A stretch of DNA of 43,817 nt, from NCBI GenBank assembly GCA_946479285.1, contig CAMLFH010000031.1, positions 1-43,817 on the forward strand. The letters run 5' to 3'. Below, piece by piece: positions 17,285 through 25,129 of the stretch; the first letter of the stretch is position 1, and each line of letters opens with the position of its first letter. The notes beneath the pieces were generated by a model. That model was not told the origin of the DNA and searched no databases. It saw only the letters and a list, made by a program, of their open reading frames with translations. The position numbers were made by a program, and so were the translations under genes. The DNA is from an uncultured Flavobacteriales bacterium (GTDB lineage: Bacteria > Bacteroidota > Bacteroidia > Flavobacteriales > Crocinitomicaceae).

Positions 17285-20200
17285 TTGAAACTGCGCGCAC
17301 TTATTATTGCATTCTCACTACTTGTATTGAGTCAAAAGCTTAATGCCCAGTTATATACATTTCAGGATTTTGGACACCAGGATGGTTTAAAAATAACCAC
17401 CACGCTCACCACTACGCAAGATGAACTGGGACATTTACTCATCGGAACTGACGGAAATGGGATTGTTCGGTACAACGGAACTACTTTTGAATCCATTCAC
17501 AGCTCCAAAGGTCTGGATCGCCCCTATCACGTTACAGGTATTTCCATTGTAAACGGCGAGATCTATTTTTCTACACTTTATGCCGGGATATTAAATTATT
17601 ACAATAACGGGATTCATACATTCTATAAAATCAATCCTGTTAGCGACGGCTCTGCCCTGCGTATTGCCAAATGTCAGAGTAAACTTTCCATAATTACCAG
17701 TAATAACATCATTGTAACGGATCTCAATGGTAAACTGATCACAAAGAAACCGTACCTATCCAAGTACATCAGCAAGTGTGTTCAGTTATTGGAAACTCCA
17801 TACGGAAATATCCTGATCACAGACAAAGATTCCTATTTCATTAGTGCAACCGAGATCATTCCTTTAAACAAGTGGCTGAATTCACCTAAAACAAATTTCA
17901 AGATTGCTTCCTATTATCAAAAGAAGCTGATCCTGTATGATGAAACGGGAAAGAATAAATACACCTACTACTTTTCCAATAACGGAAGTATTTTCAGGGA
18001 AACGAAAGAAACTACCGGTTTTGAATTCTCTGAAAATTCGATTGAGAATATTGCTTCAAAAAGTAATCATCTGTTATTCAGCGATTCGAAAAATCAGCTC
18101 TTCTCTATTGAAGCGGATAAACTGAAGCGGATAGCTCCTAATTACGAAAAAAATCTGGGCAATATTTACCACGTTTTCATTGATAATTCGGGCGATTATT
18201 GGCTGAATACTTCCAAGGGAATTACCAAAGTGAGTATTGAACCTTTCACTAAAGTGAAGTTGAGCCCTATTTTCGAAGACGACCTGATTCTCCAGATCTT
18301 CCGCACAAAAAACAACGAGTTTTTACTTGGGAACGGGAAGAATGAACTGTATTACGGCCCGCTCTATTCTCCGGATTTCAAACTAAAAACAAATTTCCGG
18401 GCAAATCACATCCTGGAATGTCCTTTGGGAACGCTGATCTGTTCTGAAACCGGGATTTATCAATTAAAAGGCGGAGAAATCAGAGAAACCGCCATACCGA
18501 ACCAAAAAGGCGATCGCATTAAATTTGCTATTTGGGACGGAGAGAAGCTGTGGTTCGCTCCTGCCGGAAAAGGTCTTTACAGCTACGATCCGAAAACCGG
18601 GGCCAGCACGAAACTAAAAATGGAAGGTTTCCCGGATTATTTCTATTGCGGGCAAAAGTCTGCCGACGGGAAATTTATTTACTTCGGATCCAACGAGGGA
18701 ATTAAAAAACTGAACCTGGCTACCAATGAAATTAAACACCTCAAGACCTTCAATCCAATTGGCGCTTATGCCGGGAACTCAACGGTGGATATGTATGGAA
18801 ACCTCTGGTTTACACTCGATCGCGGCCTTGCAGGAATCGACAGGAATCACCATTTAATCCTGATTGAGGATAAGAAGATCCTGCCATCTTACCTTTTCTA
18901 CACGCTTTCTTCAGACAAATTGGGGAACCTGATCATTGGTACCAACCTGGGAATTCACATTCTCAAAATGGACAAAGCCGGTAAAATTGTTTACCACAAA
19001 AGCTACAATGAAAAAAATGGTTTCAAAGGTTACGAAACCAATATGCGCGCTGTTTTCCAGGATGAAAACAAATCGTTCGTCGGAACAACCGAAGGATTGT
19101 TTTTAATCAATACAGAAATACTAAAGAATTACCCGGTTCCTCCGAAGCCAATCATCATTAAAGGACGTTTGTTCCAAAATGGTGTGATCCGGGATGTGGA
19201 CCAGGGAAAATACCTGACTTTCAAAACAATTCTTTCCAAAAACAGCGGATTGGAATATTATTACCGGATTGGCGGGTACCACAAATTCTGGATCAAACTC
19301 AATAGTTCCGGAGAAATGAAACTGCCTGAGCTTGAAAACGGTTCTTATCGATTAGAAGTACGCTCCAGTTTTGACGGAATCAATTATTCTGAAACTGCAC
19401 AGTACCCGATCATGATCCATAATCCGATCTGGCAGTCCAAATGGTTCATTGTTATTATCATTCTCTTCCTGGGATTACTGAATATCGGCTACCTGGAATG
19501 GACACGAACCGGAATGCGGATCAATCTTTATGAGATCAGCTACAATTCACTGGATCCGAGGTTTGTTCCCAAGTTACTCTTATTCGGAGCGCTGACCAAT
19601 GCACTCACCGGACTAATCGTTCATTATTTTGTAGACAAAAGTCTTGGAAATATGACGGTCAACTTCATTGTCAGTTCGGTACTGATTGTTGGATACGTCA
19701 CTCATAAAATTTCCGGGCGCAGAAACAGGCTCGATACTATCAATACCTTAAGTCTGTATGTCTCGCTTTTGATCCTGTTTGTACAGTTCTTCTACTTACT
19801 TTTCATTACCAATATTCATCCGTACCCGGTTGTAGCGATTGTACTTATTTCAAGTGCGCTGCCTTACATGATCAACAATATCCGTTCGATCATCATCATC
19901 TGTCTGCTCCAGATTTTCGCCTCGGTTTTAATGCTAATCTGGATAGAAAACCCGGCTTATAATACGGTTCTTTTCATTCTCACCATGGGTGTTTCATCTG
20001 CTCTGACTGTGATGGTAACTTACTTGAGAAACGACTCACTTGAAAAATTGTTCTTTGTGAGTAACATTTTGAACAAAGGAAACATGATGGCGATCTCTTT
20101 TGATCAGAAAGGAATCATTACTTATTGCAGTAAGAACTTATCCACTTTGCTGCACATTGATTCAAACATGATTGTCGGGAAATCACTTTCTACCCTAAAT

Positions 20201-21541
20201 CCAATTGTCGTTTCAGCTGAAATGCGTGAATTTTCCCTGGGAGAAGAATTTTCAGACGGAAAAATATTCCTGGTACCGATGTACAATAAAAAGGGAGAAG
20301 TAGTTTGGATCGAATGGTCTTGTAAATACTTCTCTGATTCTGTCCGTGTTATTATGGGCCAAGATGTAACGGAAAAATTGACGTTGACGACCAACTATCA
20401 ATCTTTGGTTGAAAATGCACACGATATGATCTTCAATACGGATATTGATGGAAACTTCACCTATCTGAATGAGATGAGCAGCCGTACTTTTGGCTATAAA
20501 AACGAAAACCTGGTTGGTAAGGATTCCGTTTCGGTCGTTCATCCGGAATACCGGGAAATCGTAAAGGATTTCTTCCGCAACCAGATCATTAACCGCATTC
20601 AGAATACCTACCTGGAATTCCCGATCCGGACCAAGGAAGGCCGTATTATCTGGCTCGGGCAAAATGCATCTGTTGTATTTGAACCGGGTTCCCGAAAACG
20701 CATTATCGGATTTACCGCACTCGCCCGTGATATTACCGAGAAAAGGGCGAATGAATTGTTGATCGAACAGCAAAATAAAGACATTACTTCGAGTATTAAT
20801 TCAGCGAAACGCATTCAATATAGTTTGTTGCCGAAAGCATCCGAGATTGGAAGTCATTTCGAAGATTATTTCGTCATTTTCAAACCAAAAGATATCGTCA
20901 GCGGTGATTTCTACTGGACGCATCAAATCGGCAGTAAACTGATCCTGGTACTAGCCGATTGTACAGGTCATGGAGTTCCGGGAGCCTTTATGACTATTCT
21001 TGGAATTAACCTGTTGAACCAATTGGTTATTGAGCGGAAAATAGATGATCCGTCACAAATTCTCAACGGACTGAACAACGAATTACACAAATTGCTGCAT
21101 CACGGAACAAATACGCTTACAACAGACGGAATGGACGCTTTGGTAGTTGTTTTCGAAGATGATTCGATCCAGTTTTCAACAAGCGGAGTGGCTCTTATTC
21201 ACATTCACCAGGAAGATTTCAATCTTTACAGATCTACGAAAATTGAAAAAGATACGGAAGTGCAGATCTTTGAGAACAGGGAGATTTCTCTTGCAGCCGA
21301 AGATCAGCTTTATTTGATCACAGACGGCTTCCAGAAGCAGTTCGGGTCTATCCGGAATAAGAAATTCTCCTTTAAACGGATTCGTGAATTATTGGAGAAA
21401 ATCAAGGTGGAATCGATGCCCCTGCAGAAAAAGTATTTTGAGAATGCCTGGTCTAACTGGTCTGAAGGACATGAGCAAACGGATGACATTACGATTATCG
21501 GGCTGAAGAAGTACCGGAAACAGAATGAGAGCGGAGAATGA
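17285..21541 (+). CDS. Propeller / multi-TM / double-PAS / SpoIIE sensor phosphatase
   Basis: At 1418 residues, it has a signal peptide ending LNAQ and then a periplasmic beta-propeller of two-component-propeller type (about 25-640, with repeats such as LLIGTDGNGIVRYNG and GNLIIGTNLGIHIL). A Y_Y_Y-like beta domain (about 650-715) and a membrane helix (about 717-740) follow. Next comes a block of about five or six membrane helices (759-915), two PAS domains (about 924-1033 and 1039-1158), and the coiled-coil linker SSINSAKRIQYSLL. The last domain is SpoIIE/PP2C phosphatase (about 1191-1409) with KDIVSGDFYW, DCTGHGVPGAFM, TDGFQKQFGS and TDDITIIGL. No histidine-kinase, GGDEF or DNA-binding output is present. 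The start is TTG: an in-frame TAA lies 9 bases upstream and no ATG intervenes. Role inferred: periplasmic and PAS signals controlling dephosphorylation of an unknown serine/threonine phosphoprotein. Confidence 0.88.
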   Translation: MKLRALIIAFSLLVLSQKLNAQLYTFQDFGHQDGLKITTTLTTTQDELGHLLIGTDGNGIVRYNGTTFESIHSSKGLDRPYHVTGISIVNGEIYFSTLYAGILNYYNNGIHTFYKINPVSDGSALRIAKCQSKLSIITSNNIIVTDLNGKLITKKPYLSKYISKCVQLLETPYGNILITDKDSYFISATEIIPLNKWLNSPKTNFKIASYYQKKLILYDETGKNKYTYYFSNNGSIFRETKETTGFEFSENSIENIASKSNHLLFSDSKNQLFSIEADKLKRIAPNYEKNLGNIYHVFIDNSGDYWLNTSKGITKVSIEPFTKVKLSPIFEDDLILQIFRTKNNEFLLGNGKNELYYGPLYSPDFKLKTNFRANHILECPLGTLICSETGIYQLKGGEIRETAIPNQKGDRIKFAIWDGEKLWFAPAGKGLYSYDPKTGASTKLKMEGFPDYFYCGQKSADGKFIYFGSNEGIKKLNLATNEIKHLKTFNPIGAYAGNSTVDMYGNLWFTLDRGLAGIDRNHHLILIEDKKILPSYLFYTLSSDKLGNLIIGTNLGIHILKMDKAGKIVYHKSYNEKNGFKGYETNMRAVFQDENKSFVGTTEGLFLINTEILKNYPVPPKPIIIKGRLFQNGVIRDVDQGKYLTFKTILSKNSGLEYYYRIGGYHKFWIKLNSSGEMKLPELENGSYRLEVRSSFDGINYSETAQYPIMIHNPIWQSKWFIVIIILFLGLLNIGYLEWTRTGMRINLYEISYNSLDPRFVPKLLLFGALTNALTGLIVHYFVDKSLGNMTVNFIVSSVLIVGYVTHKISGRRNRLDTINTLSLYVSLLILFVQFFYLLFITNIHPYPVVAIVLISSALPYMINNIRSIIIICLLQIFASVLMLIWIENPAYNTVLFILTMGVSSALTVMVTYLRNDSLEKLFFVSNILNKGNMMAISFDQKGIITYCSKNLSTLLHIDSNMIVGKSLSTLNPIVVSAEMREFSLGEEFSDGKIFLVPMYNKKGEVVWIEWSCKYFSDSVRVIMGQDVTEKLTLTTNYQSLVENAHDMIFNTDIDGNFTYLNEMSSRTFGYKNENLVGKDSVSVVHPEYREIVKDFFRNQIINRIQNTYLEFPIRTKEGRIIWLGQNASVVFEPGSRKRIIGFTALARDITEKRANELLIEQQNKDITSSINSAKRIQYSLLPKASEIGSHFEDYFVIFKPKDIVSGDFYWTHQIGSKLILVLADCTGHGVPGAFMTILGINLLNQLVIERKIDDPSQILNGLNNELHKLLHHGTNTLTTDGMDALVVVFEDDSIQFSTSGVALIHIHQEDFNLYRSTKIEKDTEVQIFENREISLAAEDQLYLITDGFQKQFGSIRNKKFSFKRIRELLEKIKVESMPLQKKYFENAWSNWSEGHEQTDDITIIGLKKYRKQNESGE

Positions 21542-21558
21542 GAAGAGTAATTGTAAAT

Positions 21559-22770
21559 TCAATCAATTGTTTTCTTCACCAAATAACGCACCGGGAAATA
21601 AGATGAGAGCACACTAAGCAGAACCACCATTCCTAAAATAAAGAGCACATCTTTCACCTGCAGGATCATGGGAAATGGTTCTCCATCTGAATTGGGCATT
21701 TCTAAAAGGGCGAACTCCATTTGAAGCAGGCAGATACCAACTCCTAATACCAATCCAATAACTATTCCTTTGAATGCAATCAGGATCCCTTCAAAAAAGA
21801 AGATTTGGAAAATGAACTTTTTAGTGGCCCCAAAGCGCTCCATGGTCTCCATGTTTTCCTTCTTCTCTATGAACAGCATGTTTAGAGATGCCACCAAATT
21901 GAATGCCGCCAAAACAAAAATGAACAGCAGGATCAGAACAACAATCTTCTTTTCGCTTTCACTCGTCTTGAAAATCAATTCATTCTTTTCAGCAGCCGTT
22001 TTAATCGCGAATTTCCGGCCGTACTTCGCATCCAGAATTTCCTTTACAGACTCGATATTCTCTTTATTGATGTGTAAATAAAGTGCTGTAATATCCGACC
22101 CATAGTTGAGCTGAATTTCGGCATAGTTGATCGGTACGAGAACATCCGTTGCGTTCACGTCTTTGTTGTAATTCATTCTTCCCACCACTTTTAATGGAGA
22201 AACTTTGAACGGACTTTTCAACCGGGTCATGGAAGCATCTCTGAGCGGAGTATAAAGCATGAGATTTTCGTATTCGCCCATTTCTGAAATATAGCCGTCG
22301 ATCTTTTCCAGCAAACCCGCACCTATAACAGCTGTTGGTTCGCCGTTTTCTTCCAGGTATGGAGATCCGTCGACCATGTGTTCACTTAAATGACACGCTT
22401 CTACGAATGAATAATCCACGCCGACCATCCGGCCATTGATCCATTTTTTTCCATGCTTCACAATCACCGTTTCCTCAATGGCTTTTGACACGGAAATAAC
22501 ACCGGGAACTTTGCGCAGATCCTGCAGATTTACAGTGGCTGAGTCAAAGGTTTTTCCTTCCAGCGAGCGCATAGTGATTGCAGGGTCGTAATCAGAATAC
22601 AGTTTCGAAACCATTTGTTCAATTCCGTTAAAGGCTGATATGATAATGACCAATGCAGCCGTAATCACTGCTATCCCGACTACCGAGATCCGCGTAATCC
22701 AATTAACAAGGTTGCGCTGCTTTCGGGTATATCGAAGGTATCTTCTCGCTATGAAAAATGAAACCTTAAT
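21559..22770 (-). CDS. LolC/E- or MacB-like ABC transporter permease
   Basis: About 403 residues if read from an ATT at 22770. An N-terminal membrane helix (VVGIAVITAALVIIISAF) precedes a large periplasmic MacB_PCD-type domain. Three C-terminal helices form the FtsX-like permease core, from VVLILLFIFVLAAFNLVASL to the end. Such permeases work with a separate ATPase to move lipoproteins or other envelope substrates; no partner ATPase is adjacent. The family start FFIARRYLRYTRKQRN lies upstream of the only standard start, a GTG at 22668 inside the first helix. The frame is closed by TGA just before the ATT, so ATT (overlapping the rbfA stop) is the best candidate for a full-length start. It converges on the sensor gene with a 17-base gap. 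Confidence 0.82.
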   Translation of the reverse strand: MKVSFFIARRYLRYTRKQRNLVNWITRISVVGIAVITAALVIIISAFNGIEQMVSKLYSDYDPAITMRSLEGKTFDSATVNLQDLRKVPGVISVSKAIEETVIVKHGKKWINGRMVGVDYSFVEACHLSEHMVDGSPYLEENGEPTAVIGAGLLEKIDGYISEMGEYENLMLYTPLRDASMTRLKSPFKVSPLKVVGRMNYNKDVNATDVLVPINYAEIQLNYGSDITALYLHINKENIESVKEILDAKYGRKFAIKTAAEKNELIFKTSESEKKIVVLILLFIFVLAAFNLVASLNMLFIEKKENMETMERFGATKKFIFQIFFFEGILIAFKGIVIGLVLGVGICLLQMEFALLEMPNSDGEPFPMILQVKDVLFILGMVVLLSVLSSYFPVRYLVKKTID

Positions 22771-23101
22771 CTTTCAATAATTTATTGATCGTTTCGGCAT
22801 AATCCAATGAGTCATCAATAAAGAATTGAAGATCCGGAATTTTGTGCATATTCTTTAAACGTTTTCCTACTTCACCGCGAATTCTGCGTGAATTTTGCTG
22901 GATATTAGTTAAAACATCTTTTTTATCAGGACCTGCAAAAACAGAAAGGTAAATACGCGCCAATGATAAATCGGAAGTCACCCTCACAGTCGTTACACTG
23001 ACCATTGCACCTAAGCAAATTTCACTTGCGTTGCGTTGAAAATAAGTAGCTAATTCCTCTTGAATTACCCCCTCAATCCGGTTTTGTCTAATTGAACTCA
23101 T
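22766..23101 (-). CDS. rbfA: Ribosome-binding factor A
   Basis: This 111-residue single KH-like domain protein helps 30S subunit maturation and cold adaptation. RQNRIEGVIQEELA at the N-terminus, the central VTTVRVTSDLSLARIYLSVF, and the C-terminal IPDLQFFIDDSLDYAETI match the family. The ATG at 23101 is only four bases past a perfect promoter box. Its stop codon overlaps the proposed ATT start of the downstream permease, so the two are probably translationally coupled. Confidence 0.95.
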   Translation of the reverse strand: MSSIRQNRIEGVIQEELATYFQRNASEICLGAMVSVTTVRVTSDLSLARIYLSVFAGPDKKDVLTNIQQNSRRIRGEVGKRLKNMHKIPDLQFFIDDSLDYAETINKLLKD

Positions 23102-23105
23102 GCTG

Positions 23106-23133
23106 CAAAGTTAAGAATTGTAAACTCGTTCAA
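23106..23133 (-). promoter_or_regulatory. Promoter of rbfA, nearly leaderless
   Basis: On the minus strand: TTG (23133-23131), 17 bases, and a perfect TAACTTTG (23113-23106). The ATG follows after four bases. Confidence 0.6.
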
Positions 23134-23154
23134 CCACAAAGAACAACAAAAACA

Positions 23155-23162
23155 TATCTTTG
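23155..23162 (+). promoter_or_regulatory. -7 promoter box of the ABC exporter gene
   Basis: A perfect TATCTTTG ends six bases before the ATG at 23169. It is divergent from the rbfA promoter, with only about 20 bases between the two elements. No TTG was found at the expected distance. Confidence 0.5.
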
Positions 23163-23168
23163 TAGTGC

Positions 23169-25007
23169 ATGAAATCGATATTAGCATTCCATAAATACAC
23201 ATTTTCGTATAAAGCTCCGGCTATACTTACGATTGTTTACAACTTGCTTTATGTGATATTCAACCTGCTTTCCATGGTGTTGTTTATTCCATTCCTGCAG
23301 TTGATTTTCCAACCGGATAAGATTACGAATTACCCAAAACCGGAATATCATGGTGGGTTCGTTGCATTTTTCGATTACTGTATGGATCTTTTCAATTATA
23401 CCATGCAGGAAATGGTCAAAGATGATCCGAAGGATGCCCTTTTCTTTGTCTGCCTTTCCGTACTTGCTGCATTTTTCTTAAAGAATTTAACCCGCTATGG
23501 TGCAATCTGGCATCAATCCCAGTTGCGGATGGCCGTTGTTCGTGATGTAAAAGACAAGATCTTCTCCAAAGCAATGAAACTGCCTCTTTCCTTCTATACG
23601 GAGGAACGAAAAGGAGATCTGATGTCGCGCATGAACAGTGATGTGGGAGAAATCGAAATTGCTGTTGTTGCTATTTTAGAATTGATTTACCGAGAACCTT
23701 TTGCAATTATTACAGCAGTTGGTACTTTATTGTACCTCAGTCCGAAACTGACCTTGATTTCCTTTATTTTGCTTCCGATCTCCGCCTTTGTGATTTCACG
23801 GATCGGTAAAAGCTTGAAACGCACTGCCAAATTGGGACAGGAACAAAACGGGATTGTTTTTTCAACCATTGAAGAAGCTCTTGGCGGAATCAAGGTTATT
23901 AAAGCATTCAATGCCATTCCATTCATGATGGAACGTTTCCGAAAAATCAACCTGAGACATCAGCAGTTGATCACACGCACGTTCCGTAAGAAAGACCTTT
24001 CTCCGCCCTTGAACGAATTCCTGGGTGCATCGGTAATGATCAGCCTGGTTTGGTTTGGTGGTGTTATGATCCTGGACAAGGACGTAAACAGTTTGACAGG
24101 TGCACAATTCATTACATTTATTATTGTCTTTTCCCAATTATTGAGACCTATCCAGGGAATTGCAACAGCAGTCGGAAACCTCAATAAGGCAGAAGCTTCC
24201 CGGGACCGGATCAATGCAATCCTGGAAACAGACGAACACATCTACCAAGCGGAAAATCCAAAAAAACTCGAAGGTTTGAAGAACGAGATCCGAATTGATG
24301 GTGTGAGTTTCAAATACAAAGACGAATGGGTGCTAAAGAACATCAACTTTGATCTGAAACGCGGTAAGACTATTGCTTTGGTAGGAGAATCCGGAAGTGG
24401 AAAGTCGACAATTGCAGATTTGCTTCCACGTTTTTACGATGTGAATGAAGGTGCGATTTACATTGATGGTATCAATATCAAGGAATACGGATTGGAAGAC
24501 CTGCATAAAAACATCGGAATTGTTTCCCAGGAATCCATACTTTTCAATGATACCGTTCGAAACAACATTGCCTTCGGAAGAGACGATGCATCTATGGAAC
24601 AGATCGTTAAGGCCGCAAAAATTGCACATGCAGATAGTTTCATCGAACAATTGGAAAACGGATACGATACAGTAATCGGTGAACGCGGAAATAAACTTTC
24701 AGGTGGCCAGAAACAACGTTTAAGCATTGCACGAGCAGTTTTAAAGGATCCATCCATCCTGATTTTAGACGAGGCAACTTCCGCATTAGACACGGAAAGT
24801 GAACGCATTGTTCAGGGAGCTTTGGACGAACTGATGAAAGACAGAACTTCTTTGATCATCGCCCACCGGATGAGTACGATTATTAATGCCGATGAGATTT
24901 TGGTATTATCAAAAGGTCAGATTATTGAGCGTGGAAAACACAGCGATTTAATTGCGTTGGGGGGAACATATGCAAATCTGTGCGGACTCCAGGGAATTTT
25001 CTCTTGA
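23169..25007 (+). CDS. MsbA-like ABC exporter (fused permease and ATPase)
   Basis: At 612 residues, a six-helix ABC exporter membrane domain (about 1-340) is fused to an ATP-binding domain (about 365-610). The ATPase shows Walker A GESGSGKST near 407, the Q-loop in IGIVSQESILFND, signature LSGGQKQRLSIARA near 510, Walker B ILILDEATSALD near 530, and the H-loop IIAHRMST near 564. Half-transporters of this kind dimerise in the inner membrane and flip lipids, lipid A core or drugs. The family is certain, but the substrate is not, so no gene symbol is given. Confidence 0.93.
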   Translation: MKSILAFHKYTFSYKAPAILTIVYNLLYVIFNLLSMVLFIPFLQLIFQPDKITNYPKPEYHGGFVAFFDYCMDLFNYTMQEMVKDDPKDALFFVCLSVLAAFFLKNLTRYGAIWHQSQLRMAVVRDVKDKIFSKAMKLPLSFYTEERKGDLMSRMNSDVGEIEIAVVAILELIYREPFAIITAVGTLLYLSPKLTLISFILLPISAFVISRIGKSLKRTAKLGQEQNGIVFSTIEEALGGIKVIKAFNAIPFMMERFRKINLRHQQLITRTFRKKDLSPPLNEFLGASVMISLVWFGGVMILDKDVNSLTGAQFITFIIVFSQLLRPIQGIATAVGNLNKAEASRDRINAILETDEHIYQAENPKKLEGLKNEIRIDGVSFKYKDEWVLKNINFDLKRGKTIALVGESGSGKSTIADLLPRFYDVNEGAIYIDGINIKEYGLEDLHKNIGIVSQESILFNDTVRNNIAFGRDDASMEQIVKAAKIAHADSFIEQLENGYDTVIGERGNKLSGGQKQRLSIARAVLKDPSILILDEATSALDTESERIVQGALDELMKDRTSLIIAHRMSTIINADEILVLSKGQIIERGKHSDLIALGGTYANLCGLQGIFS

Positions 25008-25129
25008 TTTTTATGATTTTTTTAACTGATAAATCATTGATCCCTACCGTTTAATCAGTATATTTCCACTTTGGTTCGCTTTTTGTATTCAGGGAAACAA
25101 CTATTCCACTTAAGGAACGTTATTTACAT

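Noticed and set aside
20252..20773. 173-codon minus-strand ORF
   Set aside because: It is antisense to the PAS domains of the sensor phosphatase, with no family features of its own.
22668..22670. GTG start for the ABC permease
   Set aside because: It would begin inside the first membrane helix and delete the conserved FFIARRYL-type N-terminus that is encoded upstream.
25008..25129. Promoter for the choice-of-anchor-L cargo
   Set aside because: No TAnnTTTG match with acceptable position was found; the promoter exists presumably but cannot be placed.
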